Shown piece by piece: positions 16,436 to 25,655 of a stretch of 64,000 bases of DNA. The notes under the pieces were generated by a model, which searched no databases, was not told where the DNA came from, and saw only the letters and a list, made by a program, of their open reading frames with translations. The DNA is from Bacteroidaceae bacterium (GTDB taxonomy: Bacteria > Bacteroidota > Bacteroidia > Bacteroidales > Bacteroidaceae). Numbering within the stretch: position 1 is the first letter of the stretch; each line of letters starts with the position of its first letter. The DNA lies in contig CABIXF010000013.1 of NCBI GenBank assembly GCA_902362595.1, forward strand, positions 25,603-89,602, given 5' to 3'. A program made the position numbers and the translations under genes.

Positions 16436-19090
16436 ATGAAAGCAAGTATCGTTTTGGCGTTGTTGTCACTGATGTCTGCAGGTGTGCAGGCCAGTGTGGT
16501 AAAAGGAAAAATCAAGGATGCACAGACAGGAGAGGAAATTATCGGTGCATCGGTAATGGTAAAGGAAGAGCCCGGAAAGGGAGCGGTTACGGGGTTGGAT
16601 GGTAGCTTTAATCTGTCTGTCAACCGAGATAAATATACATTGGTATGTTCTTATGTAGGATACAAGAAATATGAGGTGACTGTCACACCGGACAAGAAAG
16701 AAATCGTGATTCCGTTGAAAACCGATGACGTGGCACTGGATGAGGTAGTGGTGGTAGCCTCCAATCCGGGAAGAACGGAAGCTGGGGCACGCGGCATTGA
16801 ACGTCAGGCCATGAATGTGGTCAACGTGATGAGTGCCAAGGCCATCGAACTTTCTCCGGATATCACGGTAGCGAATGTGATTCAGCGTATGTCAGGCGTG
16901 ACCATCGAACGGAACAGCAGCGGAGAAGGTCAGTATGCGATTCTGCGTGGTATGGACAAGCGTTACAATTATACCTTGATTAATGGGGTGAAGATTCCGA
17001 GTCCGGACAACAAGAACCGTTTTGTGCCGCTGGATATTTTCCCATCGGAGATGCTCGACCGTTTGGAAGTAACCAAATCGCTGACCGCCAATATGGAAGG
17101 CGACGGAATCGGAGGAGCAGTCAACCTGATTATGAAGGATGCGCCTACGGAACGGCAGTTTACCGTGAATTTGTCGACCGGTTACAATGCCATGTATTTC
17201 GGCCGTGACTTCCAGTCGTTCAACCACGGAGCCATCGTCAAACAGTCACCGTATGAACAGATGGGGATGCCGGAGGACAACCGGGTGACCATGGATAATT
17301 TCACGACCGACAACTTACGGATGAGCTGGAAAAAGCCATTGCCGGATTTGACTGCCGGGATTTCTTATGGCGACCGTTTCTTCCAGAACAAACTGGGGGT
17401 GATGTTGGCCGGAAGTTTCCTGAACACCTATCGTGGCAAGGAAAGCCAGTTGTATTATCAGCCGGGCACCACTCACAACGGCATTGAGTATCGTAATTAC
17501 TCTTCCCAGCAGACCCGTATCGGGGCGCATGCCAAGCTGGATTATTTCATCAACGAACATCATAAGCTGACCTGGTACAACGGCTACATGGATATGCGTG
17601 AGGCAGAAGTGCGCGACGGACATGACGACAAGGAAGGGGCAGTACGTATGAAGTGGAACCATCAGTATATCATCAATTCAACTTTGAAAGGGGAACATTC
17701 CTTTTTGGACGATGGGGCGCTTCGCCTGAACTGGTCGGCCGTGATCTCGAAAGCCTACAGTGAGACTCCGGACAATGCGGAAATTTTCTTTCAAGGTACC
17801 CACGTACAGACCTCAGGAGCAGCTACCCGGCGTTGGGAACACAATTCAGATAAAGATAAGGCGGGATATGTAGACCTGATGTACAAGCTGAAACTGGACG
17901 GTGGTTCTGTCTTTGATTTCTCTGTCGGAGGTATGTACCGTGACAAGAAGCGTGACAGTTTTTTCAATGAATACACCTTCAACTCGGCGACAGGAGTGAA
18001 GGACCCACAATATCAGGGGGAAGACTGGAATAATTACGATGAGATTCTGTTTACTCCCTTGAAATACGGTAACATCAGTGACCCGTTGAACTACGATGCT
18101 TCCGAAAAGATTGGCGCAGGCTACGGAATGGTGAAATACACGTATCGGAAATGGGAATTCATTGCGGGAGTCCGTGTGGAACATACTAACCAAGGGTATG
18201 TCTTGAAATTCCCTACGGAAAATGCGGATCCAGAAGGAAACCAGAAATATACGGACGTGCTACCCAGTTTTCATGCGAAATACGGGGTGCATAAGAATGC
18301 CAACCTACGTTTCTCGTACGCACGGTCTATCAACCGCCCCAGTTTCTTTGAAATTGTGCCTTACAGCATCATCAATGAAGACTACAAAGAAAAAGGTAAT
18401 CCGGATTTGAAGCATACCGTGGCCGACAACATTGACCTGCGCTATGAATATTTCCCGAAATCATCCGAACAGTTTATGGTGGGCATGTTCTACAAACGGT
18501 TGCAGAACCCGATTGAATATGGTCTGTTGAACGAAGGACAGGATACCTACTACAAGCCGATGAATTTCGGAGATGCGACCAACCTAGGCGTGGAAGTGGA
18601 TATCATGAAATACTTCAACTGGTTCGGTATCAAGGCCAATTATACGTATACTCACTCTACGATTACGACTGAGAAGCGTACCATGGTCGGCAACGATGTG
18701 AAGACTGTTTCGCAGACCCGTCCGTTGTTCGGGCAGGCGGCTCATGTGGCGAATTTGTCGTTGCTTTTCAAAAGCACCAAATATGGTTGGGAAGGACAGA
18801 TTGCCGGAAGTTACACCGGAAAACGTTTGAGCGACATTTCCAACTGGTATAACGATGATATTTGGGAAGACGGCTACATGCAGCTGGATGCGTCTGTAGA
18901 AAAGAGTTTCAAGAACGGCATCAGTCTGTTTGCCAAGGCCTCTAATTTGTTGGACACTCCTTTGTTGAGATTTATCCAAAACGGTCCGCATACAGAAGGT
19001 GTCACTTCCGAACGAAAGGATGGCAATGTCATTGAGCGCAAGGAATGGCATGGACAGTCGTTTATGCTGGGAATCAGATATAAATTATAA
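16436..19090 (+). CDS. TonB-dependent outer-membrane receptor
   Basis: 884 aa. Signal peptide (MKASIVLALLSLMSAGVQA), then a carboxypeptidase-regulatory-like domain at about 20-105 (VVKGKIKDAQTGEEIIGASV), a plug at about 120-235 (VIQRMSGVTIERNSSGEGQY; TANMEGDGIGGAVNL) and a large barrel ending in FMLGIRYKL. There is no STN domain and no SusD partner, so it is a FecA/siderophore-style receptor, not a SusC-type glycan importer. The next genes are a surface lipoprotein and a purple acid phosphatase, so the transported ligand may be a phosphate ester or its product; this is an inference from neighbours. Confidence 0.87.
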   Translation: MKASIVLALLSLMSAGVQASVVKGKIKDAQTGEEIIGASVMVKEEPGKGAVTGLDGSFNLSVNRDKYTLVCSYVGYKKYEVTVTPDKKEIVIPLKTDDVALDEVVVVASNPGRTEAGARGIERQAMNVVNVMSAKAIELSPDITVANVIQRMSGVTIERNSSGEGQYAILRGMDKRYNYTLINGVKIPSPDNKNRFVPLDIFPSEMLDRLEVTKSLTANMEGDGIGGAVNLIMKDAPTERQFTVNLSTGYNAMYFGRDFQSFNHGAIVKQSPYEQMGMPEDNRVTMDNFTTDNLRMSWKKPLPDLTAGISYGDRFFQNKLGVMLAGSFLNTYRGKESQLYYQPGTTHNGIEYRNYSSQQTRIGAHAKLDYFINEHHKLTWYNGYMDMREAEVRDGHDDKEGAVRMKWNHQYIINSTLKGEHSFLDDGALRLNWSAVISKAYSETPDNAEIFFQGTHVQTSGAATRRWEHNSDKDKAGYVDLMYKLKLDGGSVFDFSVGGMYRDKKRDSFFNEYTFNSATGVKDPQYQGEDWNNYDEILFTPLKYGNISDPLNYDASEKIGAGYGMVKYTYRKWEFIAGVRVEHTNQGYVLKFPTENADPEGNQKYTDVLPSFHAKYGVHKNANLRFSYARSINRPSFFEIVPYSIINEDYKEKGNPDLKHTVADNIDLRYEYFPKSSEQFMVGMFYKRLQNPIEYGLLNEGQDTYYKPMNFGDATNLGVEVDIMKYFNWFGIKANYTYTHSTITTEKRTMVGNDVKTVSQTRPLFGQAAHVANLSLLFKSTKYGWEGQIAGSYTGKRLSDISNWYNDDIWEDGYMQLDASVEKSFKNGISLFAKASNLLDTPLLRFIQNGPHTEGVTSERKDGNVIERKEWHGQSFMLGIRYKL

Positions 19091-19129
19091 TCAAATATAA
19101 ATATTGACTAATAACTAATTTATTACGAA

Positions 19130-20545
19130 ATGAAACTGAAAAATTATTTGCTGGCAAGTACAGCTTTGGTAGCGTTGTCTTTTATGACCGCTTGTACGGA
19201 AGAAGATCCAATCTCTAATAGTGACGGTACCGAGAATACGGATGGAAATGATGAGAACAATGGGGGAAACAATGAAGAGAACACTGACAATGTCATTGTT
19301 TGGCCTGCCGATACAATCGTAAAACTTGAGGGACATTATACAGTGCCCGAAGGAAAGAGCCTGGTGATTAAGGAAGGTGTTCAGGTGATTGTCAGTACAG
19401 ATGGTGTAGGAGCCAACCACGCTCCGATTGAGTTTACTGTCAATGGTAACTTGTATTGTGAGGGTACGGCCGAAAAGCCGGTTTTGTTCTCCATTCCGGA
19501 AAGCGAACGTACGGAGGAAAATATATTCGCAGGTATGTGGGGTGGAATTGTCGCCACTTCTACTTGTGGTGAAATGTTAATCGATCATACGATTATTGAA
19601 TATACAGGAGCACAGGTAATAGAAGGTTCTCCGGCTGCCAGTGCAGGTATCTATACAGCAGGTGACGATGCTTATCCGCAGATTACAACCGATAACATCA
19701 ATGGGCGTTATGTAATTACCAATTCCATCCTGCGCAATGGTTGGTCAGACGGTATTTACTTGATGGGTGGAAATGCCATTGTAGCCAATAATATTTTTGC
19801 TGCTAACGGATACGACGGGGCAGAAGCAGTCAATGTAAAAGCTGGTTGCGTAGTAGATGTGGCAGGAAATGTCATGTTCAGTCCGAATACCAATGGCTTG
19901 AAGTTATCTAGTTCTGGTCAGAGTGATGAACGTGCGATGGCTAAAATCCAGGCCTACAACAACACCATCATCAATGCCGGATGGCGTCGTGACGGTGAAA
20001 AAGGAGGATGTGTGTACGTAGAAAAGAATGCGTTGGCAAATGTCTTTAATAACCTGATGGTGAACTGTAAGTTCAGAGCCATGACTCCTAACTACAAAAC
20101 TCCGAACTTGCCGGATGAAGGTTACAACGACCAGTCTGTTATTGATTATAACTATTATGCTTCTGGAACTCAGAAGAGTGACGTGGTGTTTGCAGAAGAG
20201 TCTGGTGTAGCGTATGCTTGGGAAGGATATGCATACGCACATAAAAACTATTATGAAGGCGTGGTGGATGCACACAGCGTGATTACCAAAACTGCTGAAG
20301 AATGTGCTGTTAATGACCCGAAATTCGTGAATTTCCCGATTAACGAGGTAGCCTTGACAGATTATGTATACAATAATGCATGGGATTTCCATGTGCAGGC
20401 TGGTTCTCCGGTATTGACAGGCGCCTATGACGGAAATGATGCAGCATTGGCCCCTTATTTTGGAACAGAAGGCCTGAGCGTAAATGGCAAGAGTTATACT
20501 TCTCCGAAAGTGGAAGCTCGTTTCGGGGCGTATGGTACAAAATGA
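19130..20545 (+). CDS. Surface lipoprotein with right-handed beta-helix-like body
   Basis: 471 aa. Lipobox LSFMTAC with the lipidated Cys at residue 22, then an acidic Asn/Glu/Gly-rich linker (about 24-55) of the kind linked to surface export in Bacteroidetes. The body has short repeated beta-strand rungs (for example NGRYVITNSILRNGWSDGIY and GNAIVANNIFAANGYDG) typical of parallel beta-helices. I see no catalytic motif and cannot name the family. It starts 39 bp after the TonB receptor, with which it probably forms an uptake pair in which the lipoprotein binds the substrate. Confidence 0.72.
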   Translation: MKLKNYLLASTALVALSFMTACTEEDPISNSDGTENTDGNDENNGGNNEENTDNVIVWPADTIVKLEGHYTVPEGKSLVIKEGVQVIVSTDGVGANHAPIEFTVNGNLYCEGTAEKPVLFSIPESERTEENIFAGMWGGIVATSTCGEMLIDHTIIEYTGAQVIEGSPAASAGIYTAGDDAYPQITTDNINGRYVITNSILRNGWSDGIYLMGGNAIVANNIFAANGYDGAEAVNVKAGCVVDVAGNVMFSPNTNGLKLSSSGQSDERAMAKIQAYNNTIINAGWRRDGEKGGCVYVEKNALANVFNNLMVNCKFRAMTPNYKTPNLPDEGYNDQSVIDYNYYASGTQKSDVVFAEESGVAYAWEGYAYAHKNYYEGVVDAHSVITKTAEECAVNDPKFVNFPINEVALTDYVYNNAWDFHVQAGSPVLTGAYDGNDAALAPYFGTEGLSVNGKSYTSPKVEARFGAYGTK

Positions 20546-20602
20546 TAAATTCCTTTTCTAGGTTTTGTTAAGGCAGTCTGTATTGACTGTATTTTCCGAG
20601 TG

Positions 20603-20636
20603 GAATAAGTCCGGACAGTATGTCTCGGGCTTATTC
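20603..20636 (+). terminator. Hairpin between the beta-helix lipoprotein and acid phosphatase genes
   Basis: GAATAAGTCCG pairs with CGGGCTTATTC, with a short T tract. It could attenuate read-through into the phosphatase gene. Confidence 0.5.
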
Positions 20637-20669
20637 TTTGAATTCTCAATTCGTTTAAATGCTTGATTT

Positions 20670-21614
20670 ATGATTTCATTGAAAAAACTTTTCTGGACAT
20701 GTTGTTTGTCCTTGTCTGTACTGGTGGCGTTTGCGCAGGATGCTTCTGCATGGAAGTCGTTGGAAAAGCCGGTGAGCTTTCTGTTGGCCAATGACTTGGG
20801 GCGTAACGGTTATTACGACCAGAAGCCTATCGCCGAACTGATGGGACAGATGGCAGAGAATGTCGATATTGAAGCCGTGGTGGCTGCGGGGGATGTACAC
20901 CATTTTGAAGGTGTCCGCAGCGTGAACGATCCGTTGTGGATGACCAACTATGAACTGATATACAGTCATCCGGAGCTGATGATTCCCTGGTATCCGGTCA
21001 TGGGAAACCATGAATATCGAGGCAATACCCAAGCTGTATTGGATTACGCCCAGGTGAGTGCCCGCTGGGAGATGCCCGCCCGTTATTATACCAAAGTGTT
21101 GGAGAATGACGATGTCACTGTGCGTCTGGTCATGATTGATACAGCTCCTTTGTTGGACAAATACCGGAAAGATGTGGAGAAATATCCGGATGCCTGCAAG
21201 CAGGACATGGACAAACAGCTGGCGTGGATGGACTCTGTGTTGACCGTCTCCAAGGAAGACTGGGTGCTGGTAGTGGGCCATCATCCGATTTTTGCAGATA
21301 CCGACAAGAGCGATGCGGAACGTCTTGACATGGAAAAAAGAGTGGACACCATTTTGCGTAAACATAAAAATGTAAGTATGTACCTTTGTGGGCATATCCA
21401 TAACTTCCAGCACATCCGCAAGCCAGGAAGTTCCATCGATTATGTGGTAAATTCTTCCGGCTCGTTAAGCCGCAAAGTGAAAGCGGTCGACGGAACTCAG
21501 TTCTGTAGCAGTGAATCCGGTTTCTCTTTGGTTTCGGCCGATAAGAAAGAACTGTGTCTGCACATGATAAATAAAGATGGAAAGGTGATTTATACGGTCC
21601 GTCAGACAAAATAA
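20670..21614 (+). CDS. Purple/tartrate-resistant acid phosphatase-like metallophosphatase
   Basis: 314 aa with a signal peptide (LFWTCCLSLSVLVAFAQ). Calcineurin-like metal motifs are in order: AGDVHH near residue 73, MGNHEY near 110, VGHHPIF near 201 and CGHIHNF near 241. The first motif reads LANDLGRNGYYDQ in place of the usual GDWG. Full metal sites suggest an active periplasmic or surface phosphomonoesterase. It ends the TonB receptor/lipoprotein locus and complements the histidine phosphatase at 14990. A TTATCA/TGATAA hairpin follows near 21625-21646. Confidence 0.84.
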   Translation: MISLKKLFWTCCLSLSVLVAFAQDASAWKSLEKPVSFLLANDLGRNGYYDQKPIAELMGQMAENVDIEAVVAAGDVHHFEGVRSVNDPLWMTNYELIYSHPELMIPWYPVMGNHEYRGNTQAVLDYAQVSARWEMPARYYTKVLENDDVTVRLVMIDTAPLLDKYRKDVEKYPDACKQDMDKQLAWMDSVLTVSKEDWVLVVGHHPIFADTDKSDAERLDMEKRVDTILRKHKNVSMYLCGHIHNFQHIRKPGSSIDYVVNSSGSLSRKVKAVDGTQFCSSESGFSLVSADKKELCLHMINKDGKVIYTVRQTK

Positions 21615-21790
21615 TAAAGAGTGATTATCATTTGAATCGATGATAAAAAGAAGATTGTGAAATTCTTAAAAAAATAGAAAGACACATAGCGTATTTCATT
21701 ATTTTGTAAACTCGACTTTACGTTATTGTTTGAACAGAGATAATCATCTCCTCATTTTTAGGTATTTTGGAAGGAAAAAATAGCGATTTG

Positions 21791-21833
21791 GCAAAAAAAG
21801 AGGCATTCGTTGGAACGGTGTCTCTTTTTTTGC
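21791..21833 (+). terminator. Terminator in the 21615-21955 intergenic region
   Basis: A run of A plus GAGGCA pairs with TGTCTC plus a run of T around the loop TTCGTTGGAACGG. It separates the phosphatase locus from the carboxylase operon. Confidence 0.65.
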
Positions 21834-21841
21834 TATTTTTG
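21834..21841 (+). promoter_or_regulatory. -7 promoter box for the acyl-CoA carboxylase operon
   Basis: TATTTTTG matches TAnnTTTG. It leaves a leader of about 105-110 nt that begins with a perfect GCACAG/CTGTGC hairpin (21841-21864) and has a GGAC/GTCC stem further on. Confidence 0.6.
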
Positions 21842-21955
21842 CACAGTTTTTGGGTTGTCTGTGCACGAGCGGAATATTCATTGCACGAATGACCTGATTA
21901 TTGGACTGTATGAGAATGGTCCGGTATCATAGAAATCATAATTAAAACATAAAGC

Positions 21956-23467
21956 ATGATACACAAAGTATTAATCGCTAACCGTGGTGAAATTGCTGTG
22001 CGCGTGATGCGCTCTTGCCGTGAAATGGGCATTCGTACCGTGGCAGTTTTTTCCGAAGCCGACAGAACGGCTCGCCACGTACTTTATGCGGATGAAGCTT
22101 GCCTGATTGGTCCTGCTGCATCGCGCGAAAGTTATCTGAACATAGATAAAATTATCATGGCGGCGAAACGTCATGGAGTGGATGCTATTCATCCGGGATA
22201 TGGATTCCTGTCTGAAAATTCAGAGTTTGCACGTCGCTGCCGTCAGGAAGGTATTATCTTTATTGGTCCGGATCCGGAGACGATGGATGCAATGGGTGAC
22301 AAGATTTCTGCCCGCAAGCACATGATTGCAGCCGGTGTACCGGTCGTTCCGGGTACAGAGCAGCCTTTGCAGAGTGTAGAAGAGGCCAAAGAAATCTGTA
22401 ATCAAATCGGTTATCCGGTCATGTTGAAAGCTTCCATGGGTGGTGGAGGTAAGGGTATGCGCTTGATTCACAATGTGGACGAAGTGGAAGAAGCCTATAA
22501 CACAGCCCGTTCGGAATCTATGTCTTCTTTTGGTGACGATACCGTTTATCTGGAAAAATTTGTAGAAGAACCTCATCATATCGAATTCCAGATTCTGGGT
22601 GATAATTTCGGAAATGCCGTACATCTTTTTGAACGTGAATGCTCTATCCAGCGCCGTAACCAGAAAATCGTGGAAGAAACTCCTTCTCCTTTTGTCACTC
22701 CTGAATTGCGTCAGAAAATGGGTGAAGCAGCTGTGGCTGCGGCAAAGGCTGTGCATTACAAAGGAGCCGGTACGATTGAGTTCCTGGTCGATAAGCACCG
22801 CAATTTCTACTTCCTGGAAATGAATACCCGTTTGCAGGTAGAACATCCGATTACGGAAGAAGTGGTAGGTGTGGACCTGGTAAAGGAGCAGCTTCGTGTG
22901 GCCAACAACGAGCCGCTCCACTTCAAGCAGGAAGACCTGCAGCAGCGCGGACATGCCATTGAATGCCGTATCTGTGCTGAGGATTCTGAAAACAACTTCA
23001 TGCCTTCTCCGGGTGTCATCCGTCAGCTGATTGAGCCGAACGGCATCGGCGTACGTATCGACAGCTACGTGTACGAAAGCTACGAAATTCCTATCTATTA
23101 TGACCCGATGATTGGTAAGCTGATTGTGTGGGCTACCACCCGTGAGTTTGCCATTGAACGTATGCGCCGTGTGCTGTATGAATACAAGATTACCGGTTTG
23201 AAGACCAATATCGGTTATTTGCGTCACATCATGAACGTGCCCGATTTCGTGGAAGGACATTACAATACTTTGTTCATTCCGAAACACCAGGATATGCTCC
23301 GTGAATGGGCCGGACAGAAAGAAGAAGAAACCGAAAACATAGCCATGATCGCCGCTTACATCGACTACCTGATGAACCTGGAAGAAAACAAGTCGGCATC
23401 CAGCGATAACCGTCCAATCAGCCGTTGGCGTGAATTCGGTCTGAAAAAAGGCGTATTGCGAATCTAA
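21956..23467 (+). CDS. Biotin carboxylase subunit of acyl-CoA (acetyl/propionyl-CoA) carboxylase
   Basis: 503-aa ATP-grasp enzyme that carboxylates the biotin of its carrier protein with ATP and bicarbonate. It shows the AccC N-terminus (IHKVLIANRGEIAVRVMR), the glycine-rich ATP loop SMGGGGKGMRL near 159-169, and EMNTRLQVEHP near 288-298. The family C-terminal extension past 450 residues is present. It is the first gene of a three-gene operon with a BCCP and a carboxyltransferase, so it serves this complex. Confidence 0.9.
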   Translation: MIHKVLIANRGEIAVRVMRSCREMGIRTVAVFSEADRTARHVLYADEACLIGPAASRESYLNIDKIIMAAKRHGVDAIHPGYGFLSENSEFARRCRQEGIIFIGPDPETMDAMGDKISARKHMIAAGVPVVPGTEQPLQSVEEAKEICNQIGYPVMLKASMGGGGKGMRLIHNVDEVEEAYNTARSESMSSFGDDTVYLEKFVEEPHHIEFQILGDNFGNAVHLFERECSIQRRNQKIVEETPSPFVTPELRQKMGEAAVAAAKAVHYKGAGTIEFLVDKHRNFYFLEMNTRLQVEHPITEEVVGVDLVKEQLRVANNEPLHFKQEDLQQRGHAIECRICAEDSENNFMPSPGVIRQLIEPNGIGVRIDSYVYESYEIPIYYDPMIGKLIVWATTREFAIERMRRVLYEYKITGLKTNIGYLRHIMNVPDFVEGHYNTLFIPKHQDMLREWAGQKEEETENIAMIAAYIDYLMNLEENKSASSDNRPISRWREFGLKKGVLRI

Positions 23468-23495
23468 GCGTTTGTTTCAAATTAAGTAGAAGATT

Positions 23496-24017
23496 ATGGA
23501 AATACATATAGGAGACAGAGTTGCGGACGTGACATTGGTCAGCAAGGAAGGCAACAAGGTGCAGCTGACCATCGACGGGGTGCCTTACGATGTAGACATC
23601 GTGATGGCCGAAAACGGAAGTTGTTCCATTCTGCACGAAGGAAAGTCGTACAACGCCGAACTGATTCGTAAGGAAGGTGGAAAGAGCTATACCGTGAACG
23701 CACATTATCAGTCATACAACATTGACATCATCGACTCGCAGGCTAAGTACCTGCGTATGCGCAAGGGTGCCGAAGAGAAGCAGCAGGATAAGATTGTTTC
23801 TCCGATGCCGGGCAAGGTAGTCAAGATTCCGGTAAAAGTGGGCGACCGTCTGCAGGCAGGCGACATCGTGGTAGTGATTGAAGCCATGAAGATGCAGAGC
23901 AACTACAAAGTGAACAGTGAATGCGTGGTGAAGGAAATCCTCGTGAACGAAGGAGACTCCGTCAACAGCAATCAGGTTATAATGACGTTGGATGTAATTA
24001 AAGAAGACGAACAATGA
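23496..24017 (+). CDS. Biotin carboxyl carrier protein
   Basis: 173 aa. The C-terminal biotinyl domain has the EAMKMQ motif near residues 128-133, whose central lysine carries biotin, preceded by the MPGKVVKIPVKVGD strand. The N-terminal part is a beta-rich acyl-CoA-carboxylase carrier segment. It shuttles CO2 between the biotin carboxylase and carboxyltransferase. It ends in a 4-bp ATGA overlap with the carboxyltransferase gene, a sign of coupled translation. Confidence 0.92.
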   Translation: MEIHIGDRVADVTLVSKEGNKVQLTIDGVPYDVDIVMAENGSCSILHEGKSYNAELIRKEGGKSYTVNAHYQSYNIDIIDSQAKYLRMRKGAEEKQQDKIVSPMPGKVVKIPVKVGDRLQAGDIVVVIEAMKMQSNYKVNSECVVKEILVNEGDSVNSNQVIMTLDVIKEDEQ

Positions 24018-25546
24018 CAACAGCAGAACAATATAAGAAATTTGAGGAACTGGACAAGCTGGCTTCTCAGGGCGGCGGTGTAGAACGCGTGGAAAAACAG
24101 CACGCCAACGGTCACATGACAGCCCGCGAACGTATCGACATGTTGCTCGACAAGGGTACGTTCAATGAAATCGACAAATTCGTAATCCACCATTGCACAG
24201 ACTTTGGCATGGACAAGAAACATATTCCGGGCGACGGTATCGTATGCGGTTACGGTAAGATTGACGGCCGTCTGGTATATGTATATGCATACGACTTCAC
24301 CGTGTATGGCGGTACGCTGAGTGCGACCGGTGCCCAGAAAATCGTGAAGGTACAGGAATTGGCGCTGAAGAACGGTGCTCCGGTCATTGCCTTGAACGAC
24401 TCAGGTGGTGCCCGTATTCAGGAAGGTGTGGGCAGTATCTCCGGTTACGCTTCCATCTTCTATCAGAACACCATTGCTTCGGGTGTGATTCCGCAGATTT
24501 CGGCCATCTTGGGTCCGTGTGCGGGAGGTGCCTGCTATTCTCCGGCCCTGACCGACTTCATTTTCATGGTGAAGGAAAAGAGCCACATGTTCATCACCGG
24601 TCCGGACGTAGTGAAAGCCGTGACCCACGAAGAAGTGGACAAGGAAGAACTGGGTGGTGCTTATACCCACAGCAGCAAGAGCGGTGTGACACACTTCCTT
24701 TGCGATACGGAAGAAGAAACCCTGATGAGCATCCGCGAACTGTTGAGCTTCCTTCCTTCCAACAACATGGAAGATGCGCCGATGATTCCTTGCACCGACG
24801 ATATCCGCCGTGCGGAAGAATCGCTGATGACAGTCATTCCGGACGACCCGAACATGCCGTACGATATCAAGAACATCATCGAACCGGTGGTCGACAACCA
24901 TTATTTCTTTGAAGTGATGCCTCACTTTGCCAAGAACATCGTAGTCGGATTTGCCCGTCTGGGCGGACGTTCCGTAGGTATCGTGGCCAACCAGCCTGCT
25001 TACCTGGCCGGTGTGCTCGACATCGATGCCTCTGACAAGGCTTCCCGCTTCATCCGTTTCTGCGACTGCTTCAATATTCCTATCGTGACGTTCGAAGACG
25101 TGCCGGGCTTCCTGCCGGGATGCACACAGGAACACAACGGTATCATCCGTCACGGAGCGAAAATTGTGTATGCCTACGCAGAAGCTACCGTACCTAAGAT
25201 TACCGTCATTACCCGTAAGGCTTACGGAGGTGCTTACATCGTGATGAACAGCAAGCCGATTGGTGCCGATGTGAACTTCTCTTATCCGACAGCCGAAATC
25301 GCCGTAATGGGTGCCGACGGTGCCGTAAACATCCTCTACCGCAAGGCTACTCCGGAAGAGAAAGCCAAGGCAGTGGAAGAATACAAGGAAAAATTCTCCA
25401 ATCCTTACCGTGCGGCCGAACAGGGTTACATCGATGAAATCATTCTGCCGAAAGATACCCGTTACAAACTGATTCAGGCATTGGAAATGACTCAGAACAA
25501 GAGCCAGAGCAATCCGCCGAAGAAACACGGCAACATGCCGCTGTAA
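24014..25546 (+). CDS. Acyl-CoA carboxylase carboxyltransferase (PccB/MmdA family)
   Basis: 510 aa with fused N- and C-terminal crotonase-fold halves. The first oxyanion region is DSGGARIQEG near 130 and GPCAGGACYSPA near 165-175; the second is RKAYGGAYIVM near 400-410. The family includes propionyl-CoA carboxylase beta and methylmalonyl-CoA decarboxylase alpha subunits. Linkage to a biotin carboxylase and no visible membrane decarboxylase subunit favour ATP-dependent carboxylation, with propionyl- or acetyl-CoA as acceptor. The choice cannot be settled from sequence alone. Confidence 0.9.
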   Translation: MTTAEQYKKFEELDKLASQGGGVERVEKQHANGHMTARERIDMLLDKGTFNEIDKFVIHHCTDFGMDKKHIPGDGIVCGYGKIDGRLVYVYAYDFTVYGGTLSATGAQKIVKVQELALKNGAPVIALNDSGGARIQEGVGSISGYASIFYQNTIASGVIPQISAILGPCAGGACYSPALTDFIFMVKEKSHMFITGPDVVKAVTHEEVDKEELGGAYTHSSKSGVTHFLCDTEEETLMSIRELLSFLPSNNMEDAPMIPCTDDIRRAEESLMTVIPDDPNMPYDIKNIIEPVVDNHYFFEVMPHFAKNIVVGFARLGGRSVGIVANQPAYLAGVLDIDASDKASRFIRFCDCFNIPIVTFEDVPGFLPGCTQEHNGIIRHGAKIVYAYAEATVPKITVITRKAYGGAYIVMNSKPIGADVNFSYPTAEIAVMGADGAVNILYRKATPEEKAKAVEEYKEKFSNPYRAAEQGYIDEIILPKDTRYKLIQALEMTQNKSQSNPPKKHGNMPL

Positions 25547-25581
25547 TCAGCTGACGATTATTCAGTAAATCCACATAAGAA

Positions 25582-25624
25582 GCGAAGAATTCCGCCGGTC
25601 ATGCGCGAGGAGTTCTTCGCTTTC
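25582..25624 (+). terminator. Terminator after the carboxylase operon
   Basis: GCGAAGAAxTCC pairs with GGAxTTCTTCGC (25582-25620), followed by TTTCTT. Confidence 0.65.
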
Positions 25625-25655
25625 TTGTATAGTTATCACATTAGATTCTGTCATT

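Noticed and set aside
24401..25528. Long antisense open frame over the carboxyltransferase gene
   Set aside because: The plus-strand gene has complete family motifs; the antisense frame shows no domain and follows from codon bias.
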